Source: Micromonospora fulviviridis
GTDB taxonomy: Bacteria; Actinomycetota; Actinomycetes; Mycobacteriales; Micromonosporaceae
Assembly: GCF_014648395.1 (NCBI RefSeq)
Contig: NZ_BMRA01000006.1
Coordinates: 311,115 to 375,114 of the forward strand
DNA length: 64,000 nucleotides
Reading direction: 5' to 3'
Within the stretch, counting starts at the first letter, position 1; each line of letters begins with the position of its first letter. The translations under genes and the position numbers were made by a program. Positions 53,628 through 62,336 of the stretch are shown piece after piece. Under the pieces are notes generated by a model, which searched no databases, was not told the DNA's origin, and worked only from the letters and a program-made list of their open reading frames with translations.

Positions 53628-54701
53628 ATGGTCATTCGCAGACCCGTACCGAAAGACTTCGCCATGCCCGATGCCCTGTCCCACCGCCGGCTCTCCCGCC
53701 GCGGCCTCCTCGCCGCCGCCGGCGCCGCCGGCCTCGGCGCCCTCCTCGCCGGCTGCGGCAAGGACGGCGGCGACGCCGCCACCAGCGCCGGCCCGACCGG
53801 CGGCCCCTGGTCGTTCACCGACGACCGGCAGCAGAAGGTCGACGCCGCCGCCCGACCGACCCGGATCGTCGCCTTCACCGGGGTGGCCGCCGCCCTGGTC
53901 GACTTCGGACTCGACAAGCAGATCGTCGGCGTGTTCGGCGAGACGAAGAAGGCCGACGGCAGCAAGGAGCCGCAGGCCGGCGACCTGAACGTCGAGCAGG
54001 TCGAGATCCTGGGCAACGCCTGGGGCGAGTTCAACCTGGAGAAGTACGCCGGCCTCCGCCCCGACCTGCTGGTCACCCACATGTACGACCCGGGCGCGCT
54101 CTGGTACGTCCCGGACGAGAGCAAGGCGAAGATCCTCCCGCTGGCACCGAGCGTCGCCATCACCACGGCCCGCGTGCCGATGACCAAGCCGATCGAGCGG
54201 TACGCCGCACTCGCCGGCTCCCTCGGCGCCGACCTGACCGCGAAGAAGGTGACCGACGCGAAGGCCCGGTTCACGGCCGCCGCCGAGGCGGTGCGCCAGG
54301 CGGTCAAGGCGAACCCCGGCATCAAGGTGATGGCCGCCTCCGGCAGCCCCGACCTGTTCTACGTCTCCAACCCGAAGGTCAGCACCGACCTCATGTACTT
54401 CGCCGAGCTCGGCGTCGACCTGGTGGTGCCGACCAAGCTCGAACAGGGCGACTACTTCGAGGCGCTGAGCTGGGAGAACACCGGCAAGTTCCCGGCCGAC
54501 CTGATCCTGCTCGACAACCGCCCCACCGCCCTGCAGCCGAAGGACCTCGCCGCCAAGCCCACCTGGGCGCAGCTGCCCGCGGTCAGGGCCAACCAGGTGA
54601 CCCCGTGGGACGCCGTGCCCCGCTTCTCGTACGCCGGCGCCGCCCCGCTGCTGGAGAATCTGGCCACCGCCATCCGGGGCGCGAAGAAGGTCACGGCGTG
54701 A
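53628..54701 (+). CDS. Iron-siderophore binding lipoprotein
   Basis: A 357-residue solute-binding lipoprotein (Peripla_BP_2 type). A twin-arginine signal (LSRRGLLAAAG) leads to lipobox LLAGC. The binding fold includes RIVAFTGVAAALVDFGLDKQIVGVFG, LRPDLLVTHMYDP and a long backbone helix. It hands ferric siderophore to the permeases encoded divergently. ATG 53628 is 8 nt after a TAACCT inside the iron box, fitting a leaderless start; ATG 53664 is an alternative. Confidence 0.93.
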   Translation: MVIRRPVPKDFAMPDALSHRRLSRRGLLAAAGAAGLGALLAGCGKDGGDAATSAGPTGGPWSFTDDRQQKVDAAARPTRIVAFTGVAAALVDFGLDKQIVGVFGETKKADGSKEPQAGDLNVEQVEILGNAWGEFNLEKYAGLRPDLLVTHMYDPGALWYVPDESKAKILPLAPSVAITTARVPMTKPIERYAALAGSLGADLTAKKVTDAKARFTAAAEAVRQAVKANPGIKVMAASGSPDLFYVSNPKVSTDLMYFAELGVDLVVPTKLEQGDYFEALSWENTGKFPADLILLDNRPTALQPKDLAAKPTWAQLPAVRANQVTPWDAVPRFSYAGAAPLLENLATAIRGAKKVTA

Positions 54702-55534
54702 CCACCGCCGTCGCCCTGCGGTACCGGTTCTACGCCGCCCGGGTGCTCGCCACCCGGGCGGTGGGCGACTGCCTGGTCCGGGTCACCTTCGGCGGCGACG
54801 ACCTCGGCGAGTTCGCCGGCGGCGGCCGGGACCAGAGCGTCTCGGTCTTCCTGCCGCACCCCGGCCAGGACGCCCCGGTCGTCCCCGTCGAGGCGGGGGA
54901 GGACTGGTACGCGGCGTGGCGCGCCCTGGACCCGGCGGTGCGGGCGGTGATGCGCTCGTACACCATCCGGGCGCAGCGGCGCGAGCGGGACGAGCTGGAC
55001 ATCGACTTCGTCCGGCACGGCGACACCGGCCCGGCCACCCGCTGGGCCGGCCGGGCTCGCCCGGGCGACCGGGTGCTGCTGCTCGGGCCGGCCGTGCCCG
55101 ACGAGCGCACCGTGCGCTTCCAGCCACCCACCGGCGCCGACGCCGTGCTGCTGGTCGCCGACGAGACCGCCCTGCCGGCCGTCGGCGGGATCCTCGACTG
55201 GCTGCCCGCCGGCACCCCGGTGCGGGCCTTCGTCGAGGTCCCCGCGGCCGGCGACATCCAGCCGCTGCCCACCGCCGCCCACGCCGAGGTGACCTGGCTG
55301 GTCCGGGGCGCCACCGGTCCGGGCAGCAGCCTGCTGGCCGACACGCTGCGCGGCGCCCGGCTGCCCGGCGCCGCACCGTACGCCTGGATCGCCGGCGAGG
55401 CCGGCATGGTCCGGGCGGTCCGCCGGCACCTGGTCGGCGAGCGCGGCCTGGACCGCCGCAGGGTCACCTTCGCCGGCTACTGGCGGCGCGGCGCGTCGGA
55501 GGAGGACCTGCGGGCCGAGGCCGCGAGCGCCTGA
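54698..55534 (+). CDS. Siderophore-interacting protein (FAD-dependent ferric reductase)
   Basis: A 278-residue cytoplasmic flavoprotein of the SIP/ViuB family that releases iron by reducing the ferric siderophore. The FAD motif is MRSYTIRAQRRE; the NAD(P)H-binding region is DAVLLVADETALPAVGGILDWLP, and the C-terminal YAWIAGEAGMVRAVRRHLVGERGL and GYWRRG are diagnostic. GTG 54698 overlaps the binding-protein stop by 4 bp. Confidence 0.95.
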   Translation: MTTAVALRYRFYAARVLATRAVGDCLVRVTFGGDDLGEFAGGGRDQSVSVFLPHPGQDAPVVPVEAGEDWYAAWRALDPAVRAVMRSYTIRAQRRERDELDIDFVRHGDTGPATRWAGRARPGDRVLLLGPAVPDERTVRFQPPTGADAVLLVADETALPAVGGILDWLPAGTPVRAFVEVPAAGDIQPLPTAAHAEVTWLVRGATGPGSSLLADTLRGARLPGAAPYAWIAGEAGMVRAVRRHLVGERGLDRRRVTFAGYWRRGASEEDLRAEAASA

Positions 55535-55635
55535 GCGGCCCGGCGGCGGGACTACCGCAGCGCCACCGGGGTAGAGGGGAGCGTGACCGCGCCCGGGCCG
55601 TGCCGCCGGTGGCGCCCGGACGGCCGGGGCGCCAC

Positions 55636-56721
55636 GTGACCGAGGTCGTGGCCGCCGCCCGCCGGCAGGCGCGGGAGGCGTACGAGCGGCTGCGCCGGTA
55701 CTTCATCGTCGCCCTCCAGGCCGGCCTGGCGGCCGGGCTGTCCTGGTACGTCGCCAACACCCTGCTGCACAACCCGCAGCCGCTGTTCGCGCCTGCCGCC
55801 GCGGTCGGCACCATCGCCGCGGCCATCGGCAACCGGATACGCCGCACCGCCGAGCTGCTCGGCGGGGTGATCGTCGGAGTGCTCGTCGCCGACCTGATCA
55901 TCCAGGTGATCGGAAACGGGCCCGTGCAGACCGGGCTGGTCGTCGCGCTGGCCATCTCGGCGGCGGTGGTGTTCCGCGGCAGCGGGGCGGTGATGGTACA
56001 GGCCGGAAGCACCGCCGTCCTGCTGGGCACCGTCGAGCCCAGCTCGCCCGACCTGGCCGTGCCGCGGACCGCCAACGCGCTGGTCGGCGGCGGGGTGGCG
56101 GTGGTGGTGGCGCTGCTCCTGCTGCCGCTGAACCCGGTCCGGGTGGTGCACCGCGCCGCCGGTGCCAGCCTCGACATCTTCGCCCACCAGCTGACCGTCA
56201 CCGCCGAGGCCCTCGCCGCCGGCGACCCCGGGCGGGCCGACGCGGCATTGCAGCGCCTCCAGACCGCCGAGGCGGAGCGGAAAGAGACCACCGAGATCGT
56301 CGCCGCGGCCGCGGAGGTGGCGTCGCTGTCCCCGTGGCGCTGGCGGCGCCGCTCCCAGCTGCGCCGCTACGCGCACGCCGCCACGCACCTGGAGCTGGCC
56401 TTCACCAACAGCCGCAACATGGTCCGCCGGGTGGTCGCGCTCCTCGACGCCCGGGAGCCGGTCCCGGCCGACCTGCCGGCCGCCATCGAGACCTTCGGGC
56501 AGGCGCTGCGACTGCTGCACCGCGACTTCCTGGCCGGCCGGACCCCCGAGATCGCCCGGTCGCAGGCGTTGCACGCCGCGGAGGCGGCCCGCCGGGCCCG
56601 CGCGCAGGACCTCGGCTTTTCCGGCACCATCGTCGCCTCGCAGCTGCTCATCGTGGTCGGGGAGCTGCTCCAGGCGTCCGGGCTCACCAAGGCCGAGGCG
56701 GATCGGATGGCCGGGGTATGA
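55636..56721 (+). CDS. FUSC-family (aromatic acid exporter-like) membrane protein
   Basis: A 361-residue protein. The N-terminal half has about five to six hydrophobic segments typical of FUSC/ArAE proteins (ALQAGLAAGLSWYVAN, LFAPAAAVGTIAAAIGNRIRRTAELLGGVIVGVLVADL). The C-terminal half is a cytoplasmic helical bundle with possible coiled coil. Related proteins export aromatic acids; a substrate cannot be named. GTG 55636 overlaps the end of an 18-codon open frame (55583-55639), so translation may be coupled to it. It is about 100 nt after the siderophore reductase gene. Confidence 0.85.
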   Translation: MTEVVAAARRQAREAYERLRRYFIVALQAGLAAGLSWYVANTLLHNPQPLFAPAAAVGTIAAAIGNRIRRTAELLGGVIVGVLVADLIIQVIGNGPVQTGLVVALAISAAVVFRGSGAVMVQAGSTAVLLGTVEPSSPDLAVPRTANALVGGGVAVVVALLLLPLNPVRVVHRAAGASLDIFAHQLTVTAEALAAGDPGRADAALQRLQTAEAERKETTEIVAAAAEVASLSPWRWRRRSQLRRYAHAATHLELAFTNSRNMVRRVVALLDAREPVPADLPAAIETFGQALRLLHRDFLAGRTPEIARSQALHAAEAARRARAQDLGFSGTIVASQLLIVVGELLQASGLTKAEADRMAGV

Positions 56722-56758
56722 GCGGCCACCGGGGTCCCGCGACCGCCCAAACGACCGT

Positions 56759-56764
56759 TAAGCT
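56759..56764 (+). promoter_or_regulatory. Candidate -10 box (TAAGCT) of the M24 peptidase operon
   Basis: TAAGCT lies 6 nt before GTG 56771. The intervening CAGGGG touches the start and is too close for a normal ribosome site. Confidence 0.5.
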
Positions 56765-56770
56765 CAGGGG

Positions 56771-57880
56771 GTGGGAACCGACGAGCTCTACCCGGTCGAG
56801 CGGCTGGCCGCCGCCCAGCGCGCCACCGCCGCCGCCGGCCTGGACGCGCTGCTGCTCACCCCCGGCTCCGACCTGCGCTACCTGACCGGCTACGACGCCC
56901 ACGAGGGGGAGCGGCTCACCTGCCTGGTGCTCCCTGCCGAGGGCGAGCCCACCCTGATCGTGCCGGTGCTGGAACGGCCCGGCGCCGAGGCCGCCCCCGG
57001 CGGCGGCTACCGGATCGTCGACCACGCCGACGGCACCGACCCCTGGCCGCTGGTGCGGGCCGCGCTGCCCGGCCCGGTCGCCGCCGTCGGGCTGGCCGAC
57101 CGGATGTGGGCCGAGCAGGTGCTCGCACTGCGCGCCACGCTGCCCGACGCGGCCCAGCGGCTCGCCTCCGAGGTGCTGCGCGAGCTGCGGATCCGCAAGT
57201 CGCCCGCCGACGTCGCCGCGCTGGCCGAGGCGGGCGCCGCGATCGACGCCGTGCACCGGCGGATGGGGGAGTGGCTGCGCCCCGGCCGCACCGAGGTCGA
57301 GGTGGCCGCCGACATCGCCGCCGCCATCCGGGCCGCCGGGCACATCCGCGTCGACTTCGTCATCGTGGCCGCCGGCCCGAACGGCGCCAGCCCGCACCAC
57401 GGCACCGCCGACCGGCCGATCCGCCCGGGCGAGCCGGTCGTGGTGGACATCGGCGGCACCATGCCGTCCGGCTACCGCTCCGACTGCACCCGCACCTACG
57501 TCGTCGGCGGCCCCGCCCCGGCCGAGTTCACCGACTACTACGCGGTCCTGCACGAGGCGCAGCGCGCCGCGGTGGCGGCCGTCCGCCCGGGGGTGACCGC
57601 CGAGGCGCTCGACGCGGTCGCCCGGGACATCATCACCGCCGCCGGTCACGGCGACGCGTTCCTGCACCGCACCGGCCACGGCATCGGCCTCGACACCCAC
57701 GAGGACCCGTACGTCGTGGCCGGCAACCCCCGGCCCCTGGAGGCCGGCATGGCGTTCTCGGTCGAACCCGGGATCTACCTCGCCGGGCGGCACGGCGCCC
57801 GGATCGAGGACATCGTCGTCTGCACGACGGACGGCGGGCAACGGCTCAACACCACCCCCACGGAGCTCATCGCGCTATGA
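56771..57880 (+). CDS. M24 family metallopeptidase (Xaa-Pro aminopeptidase-like)
   Basis: A 369-residue two-domain peptidase. The N-terminal creatinase-like domain (LDALLLTPGSDLRYLTGYDAHEGERL) is followed by the pita-bread domain with the dinuclear metal ligands: Asp in VVVDIGGTM, Asp in SDCTRTYVVG, His in HRTGHGIGLDTHEDPYV, Glu in FSVEPGIYL and Glu in ARIEDIVV. It removes N-terminal residues next to proline. Its stop overlaps the acyl-CoA dehydrogenase start by 4 bp. Confidence 0.93.
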   Translation: MGTDELYPVERLAAAQRATAAAGLDALLLTPGSDLRYLTGYDAHEGERLTCLVLPAEGEPTLIVPVLERPGAEAAPGGGYRIVDHADGTDPWPLVRAALPGPVAAVGLADRMWAEQVLALRATLPDAAQRLASEVLRELRIRKSPADVAALAEAGAAIDAVHRRMGEWLRPGRTEVEVAADIAAAIRAAGHIRVDFVIVAAGPNGASPHHGTADRPIRPGEPVVVDIGGTMPSGYRSDCTRTYVVGGPAPAEFTDYYAVLHEAQRAAVAAVRPGVTAEALDAVARDIITAAGHGDAFLHRTGHGIGLDTHEDPYVVAGNPRPLEAGMAFSVEPGIYLAGRHGARIEDIVVCTTDGGQRLNTTPTELIAL

Positions 57881-59019
57881 CTGTCGACCGGATCCTCCCC
57901 ACCGACGAGGCCCACGACCTGCTGGACCTCGCCACCGAACTCGCCGACCGGGAGCTCGCGCCCAAGGCCGCCGGCTTCGAGGAGCGCGCCGAGTTCCCCC
58001 GCGAGGTGCTGCGCACCCTGGGCCGGGCCGGCCTGCTCGGCCTCCCGTACGCCGAGGAGCACGGCGGTGCCGCCCAGCCGTACGAGGTCTACGTCCAGGT
58101 GCTGGAGATCCTGGCCAGCCGCTGGCTCGCCGTCGCCGAGGCGGTCAGCGTGCACACCCTGTCCTGCTACCCGGTGGCCCAGTTCGGCACCGACGAGCAG
58201 CGCAAGCTGCTGCCCGACATGATCGGCGGCGAGCTGCTCGGGGCGTACTGCCTCTCCGAGCCGCAGGGCGGCTCCGACGCCGCGGCCCTGACCACGAAGG
58301 CGGTCCGCGACGGCGACGCCTACGTGGTCTCCGGCACCAAGGCGTGGATCACCCACGCCCGGGTCGCCGACTTCTACAACATCTTCTGCCGCACCGGCGG
58401 CCCCGGCCCCAAGGGCATCTCCTGCCTGCTGGCCGACCGGAACACCCCGGGCATCCACCCGCAGGCCGCCGAGCGCACCATGGGCCTGCACGCCTCCCCG
58501 GTCGCCCAGATCGCCTTCGACGAGGCCCGGGTGCCGGCCGAGCGGCTGATCGGCGGCGAGGGGATGGGCTTCACCATCGCCATGTCGGCGCTGGACTCGG
58601 GGCGGCTCGGCATCGCCGCCTGCGCGGTCGGCCTGGCCCAGGCCGCCCTGGACTACGCCATCGGCTACGCCCGGGAACGCCAGCAGTTCGGCCGGGCGAT
58701 CATCGACTTCCAGGGGCTCGGCTTCACCCTGGCCGACCACGCCACCCAGATCTCCGCCGCCCGGGCGCTGCTCCTGGCCGCGGCGCGGCTGCGCGACGCC
58801 GGGCGGCCGTACTCGATCGAGGCGGCGAAGGCGAAGCTGTTCGCCACCGACGTGGCGATGCGGGTGACCACCGACGCCGTGCAGGTGCTCGGCGGCGCCG
58901 GCTACGTCGCCGACCACCCGGTCGAGCGGTACATGCGCGAGGCCAAGGTGCTCCAGATCGTCGAGGGCACCAACCAGATCCAGCGGCTGGTCATCTCCCG
59001 GGCCCTGGCCAAGGGCTGA
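57877..59019 (+). CDS. Acyl-CoA dehydrogenase
   Basis: A 380-residue FAD enzyme that introduces a trans-2,3 double bond into acyl-CoA. Marks are the FAD-binding AYCLSEPQGGSDAAAL and VVSGTKAWITHARVADFYNIF, the GRLGIAACAVGLAQAALDYAIGYARERQQFG signature, and QVLGGAGYVADHPVERYMREAK. The catalytic Glu is expected in LQIVEGTNQIQRLVISR. ATG 57877 overlaps the peptidase stop (ATGA), suggesting coupled expression, although a metabolic link is not obvious. Confidence 0.93.
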   Translation: MTVDRILPTDEAHDLLDLATELADRELAPKAAGFEERAEFPREVLRTLGRAGLLGLPYAEEHGGAAQPYEVYVQVLEILASRWLAVAEAVSVHTLSCYPVAQFGTDEQRKLLPDMIGGELLGAYCLSEPQGGSDAAALTTKAVRDGDAYVVSGTKAWITHARVADFYNIFCRTGGPGPKGISCLLADRNTPGIHPQAAERTMGLHASPVAQIAFDEARVPAERLIGGEGMGFTIAMSALDSGRLGIAACAVGLAQAALDYAIGYARERQQFGRAIIDFQGLGFTLADHATQISAARALLLAAARLRDAGRPYSIEAAKAKLFATDVAMRVTTDAVQVLGGAGYVADHPVERYMREAKVLQIVEGTNQIQRLVISRALAKG

Positions 59020-59098
59020 TCCGACGCGGTGCGCGACCATCCGGCCCGCACAGCGTCATGGCGGCGGGCCGGGTGCGACGTGGGAGCGCTTTTACCGG

Positions 59099-59104
59099 TA
59101 GGTT
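59099..59104 (+). promoter_or_regulatory. Candidate -10 box (TAGGTT) of the Lrp gene
   Basis: TAGGTT lies 7 nt before GTG 59112, without a ribosome site. Confidence 0.5.
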
Positions 59105-59111
59105 GCACCGC

Positions 59112-59621
59112 GTGGAGGAGATCGACCGCGCCATCGTCGCCGCACTGACCGGGGACGGTCGGCTGTCGTACACGGACCTGGCCGAGCGGGTGGGCCTGTC
59201 GGTGTCCGCCGTGCACCAGCGGGTCCGCCGGCTGGAGCAGCGCGGCGTCATCAAAGGGTACGCCGCCCGCGTCTCGTTCGAGGCGCTGGACCTGCCGCTG
59301 ACCGCGTTCGTGGCGATCCGGCCGTTTGACCCCTCGCAGCCGGACGACGCCCCGGAGCGGCTGGCCCACCTGCCGGAGATCGACTCGTGCTACTCGGTGG
59401 CCGGGGAGGACTTCTACCTCCTGCTGGTGCGGGTGGCCAGCCCGGCGGACCTGGAGCGGGTGCTGCAGGAGATCCGGACGTCCGCGAACGTCACCACCCG
59501 GACGACGGTGGTGCTCTCCACCCCGTACGAGCACCGCCCGCCGAAGGTCGGCCCGGAGCCGGCGAACCAGCACCGCCTCCGTGGCGTCGCGGCGGAGTCG
59601 GCGGGCTCGCAGGCGGGATGA
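59112..59621 (+). CDS. Lrp/AsnC family transcriptional regulator
   Basis: A 169-residue regulator. The helix-turn-helix is IVAALTGDGRLSYTDLAERVGLSVSAVHQRVRRLEQRGVIKGYAARV. The RAM effector domain (LPLTAFVAIRP...EIDSCYSVAGEDFYLLLVRVASPADLERVLQEI) usually binds amino acids. It is 93 nt downstream of the acyl-CoA dehydrogenase but seems to have its own promoter. The last 25 residues are a disordered tail. GTG 59112 begins directly at the first helix. Confidence 0.92.
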   Translation: MEEIDRAIVAALTGDGRLSYTDLAERVGLSVSAVHQRVRRLEQRGVIKGYAARVSFEALDLPLTAFVAIRPFDPSQPDDAPERLAHLPEIDSCYSVAGEDFYLLLVRVASPADLERVLQEIRTSANVTTRTTVVLSTPYEHRPPKVGPEPANQHRLRGVAAESAGSQAG

Positions 59622-59819
59622 CCGGGCGCGGCGAGCGATGACCGCACCACCGCCGGCCGGACCCGGGCGTCGTCGGGCGACGGCAGGTGGTGCCGCGCGT
59701 GCGCTGGCGGTGGCCGGGACCCGAGGGCGATCCGCGCCGATCCGCCTGCGCTTTGAACCACCGTTCACCGGGCCGTGGGGGCCCGCGGAGCGGGTAGCGA
59801 GTTGAAGAAGGAGTTGGCG

Positions 59820-59903
59820 TTGCAACAGAACTTCCGGGCGACATGCCGGGGTCGGGCGAGGCGGCTGCTGCGGGTCGGCCCGTCGGTGGGGATCAAGCGA
59901 TGA
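59820..59903 (+). CDS. Candidate small basic peptide upstream of the polymerase gene
   Basis: TTG 59820 has AAGGAG six bases upstream and opens a 27-codon frame (basic, with CRGRARRLLRVG) whose TGA at 59901-59903 overlaps ATG 59900 of the next gene (ATGA). A coupling or leader peptide is possible. No homologue is recognised. Confidence 0.3.
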   Translation: MQQNFRATCRGRARRLLRVGPSVGIKR

Positions 59904-61609
59904 CGGCTTCGAAGCCGGGCCGGTCCCGGTTCAGCGGACGGCTGGCGGAGGCGCGGACGTCGGCCGTCGGGACACGACTGCCCGCCTCGGCGGTCGAGGT
60001 GACGGCCCTTGCCGCCCTGCTGCTGGCGGCGGTGGGAAACTCCCGCCTGTGGGCGCTTCCCCCGGCCGTTCTCGCGTTCGCCCTGCTGGCCTGGACGTGG
60101 CGTGGCGGTGCGGCGGCCGCCGGAACGTCCGTGGTGGCACGCGTCCTCCTGCTCGCCAGCGCGTACCTGCTGGGCGCGGTGCACGGCGGTCTTGATCCGG
60201 CCCTGGCCGTCGGCGTCGCCGTCGCGGGCCTGGCGGTTCTCGGCGAACCGCTGTTGGCGTCGATGTTCGAGGCGGTCTACCCCGTCGCGGCGAACCTGCC
60301 CGGGATCGACTCCCGGCTCGGCCGTGGCCCCGACACGAGGCGGGTGGCGCTGGTCAACGGCGCCGCGGTGCTCGTGGCGCTGGTCTGCGCGTTCACCGGC
60401 GTCTTCGGGTGGATCGCGCTGGCGGTGTCGGTCGCGGCGCTCGGGTTGACCCTGTTCACCGGTTTGCAGGGCCTGAAGCTGGTGCGGGCGCGGCGCAACG
60501 GTGAGGCGAAACTGCTCAAGGCGCTGACCGCCTACGAGCCGATCTTCCTCGTGCACTGGAACGCGCCCGCCGGCACCGCCTACCAGCTCGCGATGTGGTT
60601 GCCCTACCTGGAGCGCCTGGGCCGGAAGTTCTTCGTGCTGGTGCGCAACCAGACCAACTTCAACGAGGTGGTGGGCCTCACCAAGGCCCCGGTGGTGATG
60701 CGGATGGGCCTGAACCAGCTCGACGAGGTCATCGCCCCGTCGCTGCGGGCGGCCTTCTACGTCAACACCGCGACGGTGAACAACCACGTCGCCCGGTACA
60801 CGAACCTCAAGCACATCCAGCTCAACCACGGCGACAGCGACAAGGTGCCGAGTCACAACCCGGTCTTCCGGCTGTACGACAAGAACTTCGTCGCCGGCCA
60901 GGCCGCGATCGACCGGTTCGCGGCCAACGGGGTGAGCATGCCCGCGGAGATGTTCACCATCGTCGGGCGTCCGCAGGTGGAGAACGTCGCCATCGCGACC
61001 GAGCCGATCGCCTCGATCGCCAACCCCCGGGTCCTGTACGCCCCGACGTGGGCCGGCTTCTACGCCGACTCCAACTACTCGTCCCTGCTCGTGGGCTACG
61101 ACATCATCAAGGCGCTCGTCGCGCGCGGGTGCAGCGTCGTCTTCCGGCCGCATCCGTACAGCCAGCGGTCCGCGGCGCTGGCCCGGGAGTGCGACCGGAT
61201 CCGGACGCTGCTGGCCGACGACCGCCGGACGAACGGACGGCCGCACGTCTTCGGCGCCGAGGCCGAGGTGGCGATGACGGTCGCGGACTGCTTCAACGCC
61301 TCCGACGCGATGGTGTCGGACGTGTCGAGCGTGGTGGCGGACTACCTGTACTCGGAGAAGCCCTTCGTGATGGTCGCCGTCTCGACGCCGGCGGCCCGGT
61401 TCCCGGAGGCGTTCCCGCTCGCGCGGGCGGCCTACGTGATCGACGCCCACGGCGGCCGGCTGGAGGGGCTCGACACCGCCCTCGACGACCTCCTCGGCAG
61501 CGACCCCCTCGCCGGCGCCCGCCGCGACCTCAAGAAGTACTACCTCGGGGACATCCCCTCGGACCGGTACGCGCAGCGCTTCCTCGACGAGGCCTCGCGC
61601 TACCTCTGA
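59900..61609 (+). CDS. CDP-glycerol glycerophosphotransferase family protein
   Basis: A 569-residue protein. About five N-terminal membrane segments (to residue ~190) anchor a cytoplasmic Glyphos_transf domain. Recognisable parts are YTNLKHIQLNHGDSDKVPSHNP, VVGRPQVEN-like IVGRPQVENVAI, VLYAPTWAGFYADSNYSSL, VVFRPHPYSQRS and MVSDVSSVVADYLYSEKPFV, which match teichoic-acid polymerases of the TagF/TagB type. It probably polymerises or transfers polyol-phosphate units to a cell-wall glycopolymer. ATG 59900 has GGGGA nearby; ATG 59843 would add 19 residues. Confidence 0.88.
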   Translation: MTASKPGRSRFSGRLAEARTSAVGTRLPASAVEVTALAALLLAAVGNSRLWALPPAVLAFALLAWTWRGGAAAAGTSVVARVLLLASAYLLGAVHGGLDPALAVGVAVAGLAVLGEPLLASMFEAVYPVAANLPGIDSRLGRGPDTRRVALVNGAAVLVALVCAFTGVFGWIALAVSVAALGLTLFTGLQGLKLVRARRNGEAKLLKALTAYEPIFLVHWNAPAGTAYQLAMWLPYLERLGRKFFVLVRNQTNFNEVVGLTKAPVVMRMGLNQLDEVIAPSLRAAFYVNTATVNNHVARYTNLKHIQLNHGDSDKVPSHNPVFRLYDKNFVAGQAAIDRFAANGVSMPAEMFTIVGRPQVENVAIATEPIASIANPRVLYAPTWAGFYADSNYSSLLVGYDIIKALVARGCSVVFRPHPYSQRSAALARECDRIRTLLADDRRTNGRPHVFGAEAEVAMTVADCFNASDAMVSDVSSVVADYLYSEKPFVMVAVSTPAARFPEAFPLARAAYVIDAHGGRLEGLDTALDDLLGSDPLAGARRDLKKYYLGDIPSDRYAQRFLDEASRYL

Positions 61610-61634
61610 CGCGGGCGGCACCGCCGCCGACGAT

Positions 61635-61670
61635 CGGCTCCGGTTCGGCATCGACGCCGCACCGGAGCCG
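61635..61670. terminator. Bidirectional hairpin terminator
   Basis: CGGCTCCGG (61635-61643) pairs with CCGGAGCCG (61662-61670), with an inner CGGC/GCCG stem, between convergent genes. Confidence 0.75.
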
Positions 61671-61676
61671 CTCGTT

Positions 61677-62288
61677 CTAGTGCCGGGCGGCCCGGTCGGT
61701 GGCGGCGGCGGCCGTCTGCGGAACCGGCTGGTTCCACCGCAGGACGACCCGCCGGCCGTGCTCGTGACCGAGCACGCTGACGGTGGCGGTGTCCAGCCGC
61801 AGCAGCCCGCCGGCGGACGGGGGCAGGCCGATCCAGCGCGCGCCGAGCACCCGCAGGCTGTGCGCGTGGCCGACCAGCGCTACGCTGCCCCGCTCCAGCA
61901 GCGGGGTCACCCGGTCGAGCACCCGGTCGAGCCGGGCGCCGACCTCGGCCGGTGACTCCCCGCCGGGGCAGCCGTCGGTCCAGATGTTCCACGCCGGGTT
62001 CTCGTCGTGGATGTCCGCGGTGGTGCGTCCCTCGTAGGCGCCGTAGTTCCACTCGGCCAGGTCGGGGTCGGTCGCGTCGACGGTGAGCCCCGCCAGGTGC
62101 GCGGTGCGGGTGGCGCGCTGCCGGGGGCTGGACAGCACCCGGACGAAACGCCGGCCGGCGAGCGCCACGGCGAGCGCCCGGGACTGCCGCTCGCCGTCGG
62201 GGGTCAGCTCCAGATCGGTGTACGAGGTGTGCCGGCGGCTGGCGCTCCAGGTGGTCTCGCCGTGCCGGATCAGCAGAATCTCGCTCAC
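61677..62288 (-). CDS. Histidine phosphatase family protein
   Basis: A 203-residue phosphoglycerate-mutase-like phosphatase. The catalytic motif is LLIRHGETTWSASRRHTSYTDLELTPDG, with the second conserved region LSSPRQRATRTAHLAG, the acid in DLAEWNYGAYEGRT and the C-terminal His in VALVGHAHSLRVLGARWIG. Substrates in this family range from sugar phosphates to nucleotides. GTG 62288 lies four codons before the motif; a TTG at 62300 is possible. Confidence 0.9.
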   Translation of the reverse strand: MSEILLIRHGETTWSASRRHTSYTDLELTPDGERQSRALAVALAGRRFVRVLSSPRQRATRTAHLAGLTVDATDPDLAEWNYGAYEGRTTADIHDENPAWNIWTDGCPGGESPAEVGARLDRVLDRVTPLLERGSVALVGHAHSLRVLGARWIGLPPSAGGLLRLDTATVSVLGHEHGRRVVLRWNQPVPQTAAAATDRAARH

Positions 62289-62336
62289 CGGCCCAGTCAA
62301 CCACGGACGGGCGGTCGGAGCCGGCCGGCGACCGGG

